Shown in pieces: positions 49,030-61,347 of a stretch of DNA of 64,000 nucleotides. Positions within the stretch are counted from its first letter, which is position 1; every line of letters begins with the position of its first letter. Below the pieces are notes generated by a model. It saw nothing but the letters and a program-made list of their open reading frames with translations, searched no databases and was not told where the DNA came from. The stretch is from Copromyces sp. CBS 386.78 (lineage: Eukaryota > Ascomycota > Sordariomycetes > Sordariales > Sordariaceae), in contig MU839134.1 in the NCBI GenBank assembly GCA_030685235.1, positions 233,539 through 297,538 on the forward strand, read 5' to 3'. Both the position numbers and the translations under genes were made by a program.

Positions 49030-52000
49030 GTCATTGGATCCGAGAGAACGTTGATGTCGAGAAAGGAGGGAAGAGGGGAGAAAAGTGAAGAGAGGGGGAT
49101 GATGGAAATGGAAAGGAAGTTGAATGAAGGAGAGGAAAGGGGAGAAGGGAATATGAATAGCGAATAGCGGGAATTATGAGCGAAAAGGAGGATGACGAAA
49201 AGATGGATGATGAGATTGATGATGGAAAAAAAGGAGAAGGAAGGGTTTCATGTCTTTTTTTTTGTTGATCTTGATATTGTTAGCTTATACCCCCTCACAC
49301 TTGACCCATACGGTTTCAATTTCTTTCTTTGGTCTGTTGTTATTTCTCATTTGTTAGTTAAGTTAGTTGTTAGGCAGTCTGGCAAGTTGTATGATTGTAT
49401 GAAATAATCAATTGCATTTTCATAGGTTACCTTACCGTATGAACAGTTGTTTTTCTTGATCTGAGTGAACACATAAGATGATGACGTTACAAAGAAGTGA
49501 CGATGTCGAAAACACTATCGGTCAACAAATGCCAGAAATGTGCAACAGATAATCCAATGATTGATTGTTATCTACCTACTAGGCAAAGTCTTAACTTAGG
49601 TTGTCATGTCTGTCCTTGAATGATCGGTTACTCGTCAGGTCTTCAAAACCGACCCTCTGACTAGCGGCGCGGCCACTAGTCAGGGACATTGAATCGTACA
49701 TGCCCATTGATTCGTCCCTAATACATGAGGTACATCCCCCACCCGCCATTTTGCTAGCAAATCAATGTATATCTGTCCATCTACATATTTTTTTACTTGC
49801 ATGCAGCCTAAATTCCCCGTATTACCTAATTTGACCATAACCGTTGTTTGTACTTTTAAATCGCTGTAAATCCTTCGACGATAATTTTACGTGTTGGTAC
49901 ATATGTTGGTCGTGTTAGCGATATTGTATGCGACTATAAAATATGGATATATTACTAAAAAAAATTATTGGCTCCAGATGAGCGACTTTCATTTGCTAGC
50001 AAAATGGCGGGTGGGGGATGTACCCCGTTCGGTACGAATTAATGGGCATGTACGATTCAATGTTCCTGACTAGTGGCCGCGCTGCTAGTCAGAGGGTCGG
50101 TTTTGAAGACCTGACGAGTATCCCTTCCGATCTCCATTGGAATAATAAGTAATCTTCGAATTGAGCAAGCATCTATTAGACTACATCTTGAACGCACACG
50201 AAGCCGCTACGGCGCTAACAGATCAACACACCTAAAAGTCGCTAAGCAGATAGTGCACTAGCTTATAATTCCCGGGCACTAAGTAGGTACTTTAATTCCC
50301 GTCAAGTTGAACTGGCACTCAGACAGTCTCGCGTCCCGTTCACCATCGAACAAAAAACATACCTACAGTACCTACGCCACCTACCTAGGAACAAAAAGAG
50401 AAGATTTTTTTTTTTTTTTTTTTTTATCGAGCTACTGAAAAAGATCAAGTCCCCATTCTCCATCCCGAAAGATGGGCTCACATGAGAGTTTCTATTTCAT
50501 CTTGTCTAGAAGAATCCTTCGAGAACCATCCCTTTACCTTTCCAACGATGCCGGAGAGTGTCTGGCTAACGAATTGATCGGGAAAAAAGTGACCCAAGTA
50601 TTACAACATGTCGAGGCATATGGCCCTCGCTCAGCTAGCCTCTACCGATGCGGCCACTCTGATAGCTTTACTTCTTCCAGCTGTAACGTTTCGAGCTGGA
50701 AGCAGAGGACGTGAAGCGAACGTTACGATGACGGCTGACTGTATTTCGGCCTTAGATGGTTTGAAGGTGGGTAGATGGATGGAACGGGAAAGCATGTCCG
50801 TAGTGTAGTGTTGGTAGAGGTATATTCTTGGGCGGTGGAGTCTTTATTCTCCTCCGCAAGCTCACTTGTAACCTACCACTATACTGCTGGCTCTTCGTCT
50901 TCCATCCTAGTTCGTCCTGCCATATTACCTATCTGGATCCCTCTCCGAAAGAGAGGGGTTGGTTGTACTTGATCACATGCTTCACACCAGAGTGGGGTGG
51001 CGGTTAAAGTACTCCAGCAGAGTGATGAAAGATACCACCAAATCGGAGATCCAATACAAGGCAAACAATGGAGCAATAAACCTTTGTTGCATCCCAGAGT
51101 GTCAGTGGAGATTGTTTGCGGCCCTGTACCGGACGTTGGAACAAGCCGCCCATGTGGTTGAGGTGAGCGAGCAGGCAGCAGAATTAACTGGCCTCTGAGT
51201 CGCCGGATGTTGTTGATGGGTCTAAGTTTCTTGTGACAAGTGCATCCGCTGCATCCGACCGTGCTGTATATTGGGCCTCGACGTGGCTGCTGGTGTTGTT
51301 CGGTTGTGTGACCTAGAGGATCCGGATGGTGTTTTGTTGATAGACTGTTATTGATGTGGAACGCATCGAGGCCCAAGTGATGATAGTATGTAGTGCGAGG
51401 AGTGACCTCGCAGCCGAGCGGATAACCCTCCGAGACCAGAGGCCTAGAGAAACACCACCCAGAGACCCAAGCGTTCCACGGGATGACAGGCTCCAGGCAG
51501 TCGATCTTGTCGTTGTGGTGAATCTTCTGTCAAGCGAGCCTTATAATGAGGCGATGTGTAAATCCGGCGGCCTGAAAGAAGCGAAGACGGTTCAAGTGTC
51601 CGAGGATGGAGCCTGAACAGTCTGACCGTTTGACGCTAGAACTAACAAGTCCGAGATCCGTCATGATGCATGCCATCCGAGTACCGGTGACCGCTCGACA
51701 GGGTCATTGAGGCTTAAATCCGGGAACATCAGGTACCTGGAAGGGGGGGCTAGAAGCCAGAGCTGCGGAACCATTCCTTCACAAGCGCCATCGTGATGAA
51801 GAGTGACGAGTTAGGCCAAGATGGACCAAGATCAAGGGATGGTGGCGAGAAGGGTAGTAACAGCAGAATCATGGAAGCTGTATAAACAAACTAGCGACAT
51901 TGATTCTCAGGTCATGGTGTCGAGGTAATTTCCGGTTGGCGGAAGCCTGGTTGCGATGTCATGGATGTTGCAGTGGCCGTTGGGGAGGAGTGAACAGAGT

Positions 52001-52622
52001 CGAGACAGGACTCGCAGGAGGTCTTTGACAGTTGTCAGGTGTAATCTTGGCAACTGAACAGGGCTGTCAGGATGTGAATCTGACCAATCACACACCGACG
52101 TCAGATCCCCGCTGAATTCGCATTTTGACAGCAGGCAGCAGGATTCCGGAACCCTACCGTGGACCAATGGCTAACACGCCCATGGCACTGGGCACTCTTG
52201 CCCTAGACAAAACTGAACACTCTTTCCCAGGAAAGAGGAAATGAGCCCAGGCACCGACATTCTTGAGAAAGCGCAAGCCCTGCGGTTCGTGATGATCACG
52301 CCCGGAGAGTTGTCTCCCACACAGGCAAGCAGAGGGGAGAGATGAGAATGGAAGTTGCGGCTCTTTTGTTATGATTTCCATATATCGTGTGCCACACTCC
52401 TTCCACATTGACCACCACCTTTGGCGTACTTATCACAGCCTCCATTTGTCGCCTCCTCTTGTGTCACGATACTTACTTCAATTCATTCCTTTTCGGTATC
52501 AATCACCGGCTCTTCACATCTCAGCTGGCCATATCAGCAATCGCCATGTACTAACCCACGATAACATTCAAACAGAATTTGTACAGTACAGCTTTCAACA
52601 GGGCCCGACTTAAACCGGTATC
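49030..52622. other. Gene-poor stretch between the helical protein and the HET-s-like fusion gene
   Basis: 3.6 kb with no supported gene. It contains the element at 49631-50118 and a T21 run at 50405-50425. Near the 3' end, GTATCA (52497), TACTAAC (52549) and CAAACAG (52576) could mark an intron in the 5' UTR of the next gene. Confidence 0.55.
49631..50118. mobile_element. MITE with about 130-bp inverted repeats and TA target duplication
   Basis: 488 bp. It starts CTCGTCAGGTCTTCAAAACC and ends with the reverse complement; the repeats span 49631-49762 and 49991-50118 and stay similar up to TTTGCTAGCAAAT. TA lies on both sides (49629-49630 and 50119-50120). The AT-rich centre codes for nothing. 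The repeats share no visible sequence with the element at 43149. Probably a Tc1/mariner-type non-autonomous element. Confidence 0.9.
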
Positions 52623-55600
52623 ATGGCGTCCGGAATTCCCATGGGCGGCTTCCAGTTGGGGTCGACCCTCAACAGGAGACTTAGCAGGCTCTACAACGAC
52701 ACCAAGAAATCCTCCGACTTCGTCAAGGAACCCGTCCAACATGCCGAGGCCGACCCCGAGACCAAGTCCCTCCACCGCAAGCTCAAGATCCAAAAGGACC
52801 GTCTTGTCAGCTGGGGGTTAGAATGGTCCGACCCTACTCACTCCGCCGAGGTCTACATCGACTCGTCTCTGTCCAAGGCCGGTCTCAGCGAAGTCGTTGG
52901 GAGTATCATGTCCACTATCAAGGACATCCTAGCTGAGGCCGAGCCACTATGGAACAGCTCCAAGCAGTTGACCGGCGAGACCAACGAGCCATATCAACCA
53001 CCAAAGCGAGGCGAGAAGATCAGGCTGGTGGTGTGGGACAAGAATCGCTTCGAGGACCTTATCCGGGATTTGACGACTTCCATCGACACCCTCTACGACC
53101 TGTCCAGGACGAGATCCTCATATGCTCAGCACTCATCCGCCGCCCGAGAGAGGCTCCAGAGGGCCGTTGCCTCTCCCGTTGAAGAGTACCGTCCTTTCGA
53201 GTCTACCAGGATTCAGACGCCCCAGCAGATCGATCCTACCACTCTTATGCACCTACGAGAGATGCAAGCTGTGCCCATGACTGAGACTGGAAACCAGGAG
53301 CAGGGGACAAGGGACATTGTCTTTATGGGCAAGCAGGCTTATGCCGAGCTGATGGATCGCATGGGTGCCCAGATTCCCTATGGACCCCTTCTTCTGGAAT
53401 ATGCGCCCTTCGATTCCATCTACTCCATCACGGGCATCTCACCCCCCATGACCCGGTTCGAACGTTTGTCATCCGGTCTTCAAGCCGATCCTCAACGGTC
53501 ATCCAATTCTTGGGCCGGGCTACCTAGGTTATTGGGTTATTTTGAGGATATGGAAAACTCCAGGTTCGGCCTCGTGTACCGATTCCCGAGGACCTTCAAT
53601 CCAGTCACCTATGAAAACCTTACCCAGAACCCATTATACTCCATGTGCTCATTGGGAGATCTTCTCGCTCGTCCCGACTTCGAGCCCAAGCTGGAAGCCA
53701 AGTTTCGTCTGGCAGCCAACCTAGCCAACACCATCTTTGACCTGCATGCCAGGGGCATCGCTCATGGCAACCTGCTTATTGACAACATCTCGTTCTGCAA
53801 TGCAGTCAGCACCGATCCAGAGATCAGCGGAATGAGTCAAGGCGAGGTTGACATCAGACGACCTTTGGTCTCGTCGTTTGACTTATTCTCAGATCCACAA
53901 TCACAAGACGAACCTGAGCCCTTTACGCCTTATAGACATCCGTTGGACCCAAAGAATAGTGCTCAGAGTCCTCTCTCCAACAATGCGGATTCCAAGACAC
54001 TGGATCTTTACTCTTTGGCCATGATCCTCATTTCGGTCGGTCTCTGGAACAAGCTGGAGAACATCCTCCCGGATGTCAAGAACCCAGTTGTCTCCGATGG
54101 CATTCTCGATCAGCTCGCTATTCGATGTGGTACGCTCTACATGAAGGCCGTTCAGACCTGCTTGAGGGCGGTTGATCAGGAGATCGGTGGTCAGCATACC
54201 ATGGACGAGATTGCTCGTCATGTTGAGTTCAAGGCCAGCCGGTATCTGGAAGCATGCTGCATTCTGGATGGCGTGAGCAACTTGGAGGAGAGGTTGGGTG
54301 AGGACCTTTCTCCTCCGCCAGCTGTCCAGATGCCAGCAGAGCCAACCGCTTCTGGATCTGGGACCTCCAAGGAGACCAAGTCTGAGAAGCCGGCGGTAGA
54401 GGTGCCAACACCTGCCGCTCACAAGGCTGAGGAATCGGAGGTTGTTATTGTACCCGTCGATCCTGAAGCGGAAATACGGGCCAAGATCCAAGGTAAGCAG
54501 TTTGCCATCCGAACTTTGACAATATCTAACGCGTTGCAGCGCGCCAAGCAAAGGACTCCTCAGCAAAAGAAAAGGCTCGCCTTTACCCACAAGTACCATT
54601 GCCGCCCGATGTTGTCGAACAGTGGAACTCTGTTCTTATGCCTGAAATCAACTCGGCTTTGAAGACTTTCTACCGCAAGAACCCCGAGTCCGTCGAGATC
54701 TCCCTCGAATCGATCGGCGAGTCGCCAGCGCGTACTAAGCCTACCGTTCTGGTCGTCTGCACTTCTGTCAGCAAGGTTAGAGCTATTTTGAAGAAGAAGC
54801 TGGGCGTTCTATTCGATGGAACAAGGTCGAACCTTGGACTCAAGGTATGCAAGGGTCAGGTTCTCCGATCACGAAAGCAGGTTATCAACCGTAGCATGGC
54901 CAACCCCGAGGATACTGGAGATGTCATTGCCGCCAACCCGTCATATCAGCCGAAGCCACAGAATGGAGCGAGTATCGGGGCATGGATTGGCGATCGGCAC
55001 TTGCCGCCTGTCAGCTTGGGAGGACTAATCGTAGTGGACGACAAGGCCTACGGGATGACGGTCCACCACATGCTGGATGATCCCGAGGACAGTCAAGTCA
55101 CTGATGACAATACGAGGAGTATGGCAGGCGGGGGCCTAAACGATCTTGCCGCATGGTATGCTCAACGGTACTCAAACACCGACGACACTTCCCCCGACAG
55201 CAGCGAAAACGGTGACTACGCCTGCGAATTTTCCGACACCGATTCCGAAGCCTACTCCGAGTCTGCCATAACCAGCGAAGCGTCCGACGATGACGACTAT
55301 TACGAGGAAGAAGAACAGTTCACTGAACCCGGCGACATCCCCGGCATCGAGCCCGGCTGCGGTGAAGGCTTCATCATCACGCAACCGGCCCTTGACGACG
55401 TCGCCTCGGACTTCTACCCCTCCGCCGAGGACAAAGACCAAGACCACCTCGACACTTTCCGGGTCGGAGAGATGTATGCCTCTAGCGGTATTCGGCGTCG
55501 GAAAGAAAACGGGCTCGTGCACGAAATCGACTGGGCCCTGTTCGAATTTGAAGACGATCGCCAACCATCCGATAACTTTATCCCCAAGGCTTCCAACCCT

Positions 55601-56671
55601 CCCTCGGGCAAAAAGGGGAAAAAACACACAAGGATTTCCAGCATCCCCCCTGACCAAATCCCAACTATCTTCCCAACCTCGGTCGCCCCCTCCCATACTC
55701 TTCCTGGTCTAGAAGTGCAATGCATGGCCCGTACCTCGGGCTTACAAACAGGCACCATCCTCCCCGCCCTCACCTCGGTGAAGATCCTGGGCCGGACATC
55801 TCCCTCTCACACCTACCAAGTGTCAGGTACTCCCTCCCTCGGTCTCGTACCCAACCGTCCCAACCGACCCTCCGGATCCGGTGACCAACCCATCAACTCT
55901 CGCCACCAACCACTACCAATGGGTATCCCCGGTGACTCCGGAGCATGGGTAGTAGAAAGAGACGGCGGTAGTGTCTGCGGCCACGTTCTCGCGTGGTCGA
56001 GCAGGAAGCGGGTAGCTTACATTTGTCCCATGGAGGTTCTGGTCCGGGATATTGCCGAAGTTCTGGAAGCAGAGGAGATCAGATTGCCCGGCCCCACGGG
56101 CGCCATTATCTACCAATCTTATGAGGACCGGACTCCCGGGGTGAGCCGGCAAGCCAGCAAGGCCAGTACGCGGACGATTGGAAGCAGTGATGTGTACGGA
56201 GGAGGGAACATGAGTAGACAGACCAGCGCGGCGAGTGCGAGTGCGAGGACGTACATGGGTCGCCAGCCGCAGGATTTCGGGTCGGGACTGGGTAGGACGT
56301 TCTCAAGGGGAAGTGCCTTTGCGGGTATCGGACCTCCGGGGTATGATGATTACCCCGTAGGCATGGATGAAAACGCACACGGGGCCGGACGGCAGTCAAG
56401 TGTCAGGAGACTGGAGAAACAAGTGGAGGAGGATTATCTCCCTGCGTACAGCGAGCTGAAACAAGCTCAAGCTGTGGCGGCGGCGGCGGCCGCGGAAACA
56501 GAAAGAAGGAGAGGAGCAAGACGCAATGACAATGATGATGATAACGATGATGGATATGACGAGGGAGTAGAGGATTTGGAGCATGATTTTAAGGATGTAC
56601 ATTTGGAAGCTGCGGCACTAGAGGGCGCCATGCCGTTTGGGGTGGAGAGGTGGGGGACTGGTATTGCTTGA
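52623..56671 (+). CDS. HET-s/HeLo-like domain + pseudokinase + trypsin-like protease fusion
   Basis: Exons 52623-54492 and 54540-56671 (47-nt intron); 1333 aa. Residues about 45-180 resemble the helical N-terminal domain of HET-s/LopB proteins ([14 protein letters not shown], then IMSTIKDIL). Residues about 230-560 have a protein-kinase layout: [44 protein letters not shown]. The catalytic HRD is HGN (381-383) and the DFG position reads SFDLFS, so it should be inactive. Residues about 770-1150 form a PA-clan serine-protease-like domain: TVHH (H799/H800), EIDWALFEF (D954) and GDSGAW (S1090). An acidic loop separates H and D, and a disordered tail follows. HeLo domains act in fungal cell-death triggers; the combined role here is inferred. 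Confidence 0.82.
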
Positions 56672-57492
56672 TGTTGGAAGGGCAACTTGTGGAAGTTGTG
56701 AAAGTTGGATATACTACTTTTTGATCTTTTTTATTTGTTTGATACCCTAAAGTTTTTTTTTTGGTGTAGAAGTTGGAAAGAATGAAGGCGAAGGATGATG
56801 GAAGCAATTGACTTTAAGTACATTGTGCAGTGAGATGACTCTCGAACCCGTGATTGAAAACGTTTTTGAAGTGAAACGAGAATGCGTACCTATCCTTAAA
56901 TATCTTTGGCTGTTCTTGTAAAATAAATGTCACAAGTGGTCGAGTGAAGCGTGGCTCATCTGCCAGATGCTGCCAAATGACATCAAGATGTGACATTATC
57001 AAAACGCCCGCCAACTCACGCGCGACTTTGTTAGTATCATATCTCATTCACCCCCATTCAGTCCAACCACCTATAGTAATCCCTGTCAAGAGACAATTGA
57101 TGTAGAGAAAGAAGAGTGAAGAAAGCAGGATAGGTTGATTCAACAGTGGAACCAACTTAGTGAAACAAAAGAAATAGGGATAATTTTCAGATGGGAAGGT
57201 AGATAGTTAATCCGGCCATCGCGGCCTAGGCAGGTACTTTTTACACGTATCGCCGTGCTCATTCATGCTCGGGTATCGACCTCCTTTGTGCGATACCCAA
57301 CCCAAAATCTCTCTCAAGTGTCACTGATGTTCCACAACAGTTATCACTGTATTCCAATTATTGTATTTCAATGTATATGTCCCGGCTAGGTAAGATAATT
57401 CTTCCTAGTCCTTAAAGAGAAGCGAGAACCCAGCGCGCTCTTTGTCCCTAACGAAGGCCAAACCCCCGCCTTCTTTAGGAGAGAAAAAAGAT
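56672..57492. other. Intergenic between the convergent fusion gene and twinfilin
   Basis: About 820 bp holding the two 3' ends. Nothing else is recognised. Confidence 0.6.
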
Positions 57493-58695
57493 TTACCGAC
57501 CACCAGGCCTCTTGGGCCTAGCAAACCCCCTACTCTGCACCACCTTGGGATGCAACTCCCCCAATACCGTGTCTTCAGTGATCTCACTCGGCTCCTCCAC
57601 CTCAAACTTGTGATCCGGATTCAATCCTTCCTTGCTCGCCACCTCGAGCACGGCCCGCTTCATCAGCGGGTACAGCATGCGCTGCTTGATGGCGATGCGG
57701 CCACCAGTGGAGCTGGGGTTGGTGTAGAAGAAGAGGATCGGGCTTTCCTCGGACCCGTTGTGCGTGTGCGTGTACCGGTAGAAGGTGAAGCGCGGCTCGG
57801 AGGGGGAGATGGCTTGGACTAGGTCGGCGATGGATGATGGGTTGAAAGAGGAGGGGACGAGTTCGATGGTTTCGGAGGTGGGGTTTACTTTCTGTATGGG
57901 AGAGGGGTGTTGGCTTTTAAAAGACCGAGAAGATTGAAGCAAGGGACGGGATATAACACTTACAAGCATAACCAACCCATTACCGCCCTCCTCAGCCAAG
58001 CCCCTCAGGGCACCCAGCGCATCCTCCTCCATGGGCATAGCCATATGCGTCCCCAGATGAATCTCCCGCTTACTCGTCCCCGCTCCGGCCTCCTGCTCCG
58101 CCCGCTTCACCTCGCCCAGGCTCTTCTCCTCCTCCGTCAGCGGCGCGTCCAGCTTCGTATGGGCATCGTGTTTCTCGAACCCGGCGCTGGTCAACTCCTT
58201 GGCGGTGGTCGCGAAAATCGTCTCGCGGAAGTGTTCGGACCCGAGCTCGCGCACCAGCGTCAGGCGGGTAGAGGCGAACAGCATCTTCTGCCGCACGGGA
58301 GCGGTGTCGGGGACGTAGGTGACGGCCACCAGGGCCGGGGAGGAGTCATAGCGGCGGAGGATGATATAGAGGGCTTCTTTTTCTTTGATGTGAGGGGTTA
58401 GGAGGGTGTCGACGTTGGAGGCGAAGGAGGAGCTGGGGGAGGAGCGCCCGGATGAGGTGAGGGTTTGGATGGGCGTCAGTTGCTCGTTGGCGATGTTGAT
58501 GAGGAGGCCGAAGGTCGAGTCGGAGCGGAGGAGGTCGTTGAATTGGGAGACCAGCTCCTTGGAGGCTGGATGTGGGTGAAGTCTTGTTAGTGATGCTGAT
58601 GGCGTGGTTCTTCCAGGAGGGGGCCGGCGACAGCTCCAAAAAGAGTGGGAAAGTGGACAGTGACAAAACTACTTACCGGAGATCCCTGACTGCAT
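57493..58695 (-). CDS. twf1: Twinfilin (actin-monomer binding, two ADF-H domains)
   Basis: Three exons: 58677-58695 (only 19 nt), 57964-58565 and 57493-57891; 339 aa. The second intron (72 nt) happens to be open in frame, so an unspliced reading looks continuous. ADF-H domain 1 covers about residues 5-140 (QFNDLLRSDSTFGLLINIAN, ALYIILRRYDSSPALVAVTY, VRQKMLFASTRLTLVRELG). ADF-H domain 2 covers about 205-315 (RFTFYRYTHTHNG, ILFFYTNPSSTGGRIAIKQRMLY). The tail FARPKRPGGR is basic, like the capping-protein/PIP2-binding tail of the family. Twinfilin sequesters ADP-actin and regulates filament ends at cortical actin sites. Confidence 0.94.
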
Positions 58696-59731
58696 CTTTG
58701 CTGGTGTTTCTGTGTCCCAACTGATTACACGAGATATGGTAAAGATGCGGATGTTAGGTAGAAGGAAGTCGGGCTGAACTGTCGCGATGCGATGCGGTCA
58801 ACCAAGGCCGGCGATGGGCCGTCACGCAGCTATGGTGGGGCTCGGGCGGGTCCGGTGCCAGCAAGGTACCGTGGGGTTTTAGGCGTTGGTCCCTGAAATT
58901 ACAGGGGACTTTTATCAACGTCCTTCGGTAAAGTTAGTTGGCTAGTCCCATTTTGATAGTTGGCTAGTCCCAACTCCCAACCAACGTACACTATCACTTG
59001 CACTAAAAAATCGGGAAAAAAATCGAGGAAGAAAAAGGATAGGCACGTACGTAAGGTAAATGAAGGAGATGTCCGATTCGAGCGAAAATGAAGATTTAAG
59101 AGGAAACTATTAATAAAAGAGGTTATTAAAGGAGTTTTTGTCCAAGTCCAAATTACTCCCTTTTCGAGGGCCAAAAACGCCAAGACAAAAATCAAAACCA
59201 CTTTCTTCGAACTTGACATTTACGCGAACACTTTATACCTATCCCCTTTTTTCGCAATTTATAAAAAGGAACAGAACGTTATAGAGCAATCTCTAAATTA
59301 AAAGTCTAAAAGAAAGCGAATTTAAAGTAGTTGTTTTGGTTGAGACTTCTCAACTCTAAATTAGGGACTTTGGACTAGCCAACTATCAAAATGGGTCTAG
59401 CCAACTAACCTTACCGAACGTCCTTCTACATTGTGTCACAGCTTGGTCGGCTCAATTGGACAGCCACTTCCTGAACAGAGCACAGACCTTCTTCTTGCTT
59501 GCACACAAATGGACTACCGATAAGGGTTAGGGGCTGGCTACAGATAAGATGCCGAGTAAACACAATGACGTCAGTAAGGGAACGGTGCCGTTCCAGGCCG
59601 TTGAGGTTGTTCGTTCCTGATCAACAGCACGGCCGAATACCTATCTTTCGGCTGATCTTTGAATATGGGTCCCGTCGCTTTGCCGTCTTGTACTCCTCTA
59701 CACCATCTCCTAGACGACCTGCATAACCACC
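58696..59731. other. Space between divergent twinfilin and PIP5K-like genes
   Basis: About 1 kb shared 5' region, half of it occupied by the inverted-repeat element at 58926-59416. No other gene is seen. Confidence 0.6.
58926..59416. mobile_element. MITE with 46-47-bp inverted repeats and 9-bp target duplication
   Basis: 491 bp. It starts CGGTAAAGTTAGTTGGCTAG and ends with a near-perfect reverse complement (59371-59416). The perfect 9-bp duplication AACGTCCTT lies at 58917-58925 and 59417-59425. Each repeat contains GTTGGCTAGTCCCA twice (one copy reads AGACCCA at the right end). The interior is AT-rich; a minus-strand 106-codon frame crossing it has no domain. Nine-bp duplication is typical of Mutator-like elements. 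Confidence 0.9.
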
Positions 59732-60941
59732 ATGGGACGTTCAGAAACGATTGCGCGCTCGATCGCGCAGGCTATTATCGACACCACTGGACTCACTAAA
59801 CGACAATGTAGCAACAGCAACCCTCTTCGACTGATCTTGTCGCTGTTTTCACTCTTCTTCTCTATCCACCACTTGATCCTACAGAAGATCCGACCGGCCG
59901 ATTTCGCAAACCTACGCCGGAACCATTGGGACGTCCAAGACGATGATTACTACCAGTCTTTCCATCAAGATGGCGACAAGCCTGAAGAGACCCTGAACTC
60001 TATAGGAGACATGGGCTTTTCTGGATCGGTTAGTCTTCGTCTCCCTCACCTTGCAATGAGGGCATGCACTGACATCCCCACCCCTACAACAGACCTTCTA
60101 CTCAACCAAAGACCAAAAGTACCTCGTCAAGTCCGTCCCACGCCACTCCGAACACTCCTTCTTCCGCGAAGACCTCCTCACGCCCTACGTCGAGTACATG
60201 GCCACGCACCCGCGCTCGTTACTTGTGCGCATCTGCGACTTCCTCGGCGCCTCGGGCTACTCCATAGGCCGCATTTTGCGTCTTGCGCCCTCGCACCACA
60301 TCGTCATGGAGAACATCATGTACGGCCGTTCCGAAGCCAAAAAGCGCGGCGACGTCGACTGGGAGAACTGGGACCTCAAGCCCACCTCGTACTTCTACCC
60401 GGAGCGCGACATCGCCGACGGCGCGCTGACCAGCGAGGCCACCAAGAACCAGTTGGCGGATGAGTTCCATGACAAAATCCGTTTAACCCAAAAACAGGCG
60501 GATGAGTTCTTCAAGAGTCTGGAGGAGGATACAAAGCTATTGGCGGAGCACAATGCGGTGGACTACTCGCTGTTTTTGGTGCGCATGCACACGCCACCGG
60601 GACAGGACAATAACCCTGATCCTGCGGCTGCTTCTTCGTCCGAGGCGGTAGAGGAGCTGGTGCCGACCGAGGGCCCGTCCGTACCACCTAGCCCGCCGTC
60701 GTGGAGGACGGGAATTGCCTCGGCGGATGGAAAGTACATCTACCGTGCGTCGATTCTGGATTTCTTTTGGGCGAAACATAAGCTGCAGCCGCAGGTTATG
60801 ACGGTGCTGATCAAGTTGTGGAACTTGCTGATTAGCAAGAGTGGGCCGATGAGTATTACGACTACGCCCGAGGAGTATCGGCAGAGGTTTTTGAGGATGT
60901 GCAGGAGTTATGTTGAGGTTGTTGGGGACCGTCCCGTATAG
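59732..60941 (+). CDS. Phosphatidylinositol phosphate kinase (PIP5K) family protein, short form
   Basis: Exons 59732-60028 and 60093-60941, intron phase 0; 381 aa. The kinase core is recognisable: a glycine loop GFSGSTFYS across the splice site, YLVKSV with the probable ATP lysine, SHHIVMENIMYG, WDLKPTSYF in place of the usual DLKGS, VDYSLFLVR (D256) and ASILDFFWAKHKLQ in place of the IID-containing segment. TTPEEYRQRF is the usual C-terminal mark. Canonical fungal PIP5K (Mss4) is much larger; this one is nearly only the catalytic domain. It would phosphorylate a phosphoinositide at membranes if active. A hydrophobic stretch near residues 33-50 might anchor it. Substrate unknown. Confidence 0.82.
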
Positions 60942-61347
60942 AGTGAGTAGGCACGGAGATGGAAGGGACGTTGTGGTTTTGCTTGGAGTTTGTGTGTGAG
61001 CAGAGATACCCATTGTTTTCCCTTAGATCCAACTTCTTGTTGTTGTTGTTGCTGTGATATCACATTGATGTTTCTTTCCACGGTTCACGCACACCTGTTT
61101 ATATTCCCTTTAGACTATCGATCACTGGCTTGCTTTGCTGCACCTTAGCAATAGCACCCTTGTTTTCTTCGTTTGCCCACATTACTTGTACATGCAATTA
61201 AAAAGTTTCATTCCCGGCAAGCCACATCCCTGATGCACGGTTGCATGATCAAGGAACTCAAAGCATCCTTCCCGTCCTTCTTCTCTTTATTTCCTCCTCT
61301 CTTATTTCCAAACAAAACTTCCATCTCTCAATACCTCTGGCCGCTCG
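60942..61347. other. Short gap between convergent PIP5K-like and HET genes
   Basis: About 400 bp of 3' UTR-type sequence. No gene is seen. Confidence 0.6.

Noticed and set aside
50879..51376. 165-codon minus-strand frame
   Set aside because: No ATG at its start, no domain, and composition of ordinary intergenic sequence.
58899..59219. 106-codon minus-strand frame over the 9-bp-duplication element
   Set aside because: It crosses the element border and contains no transposase motif; chance frame in AT-rich sequence.
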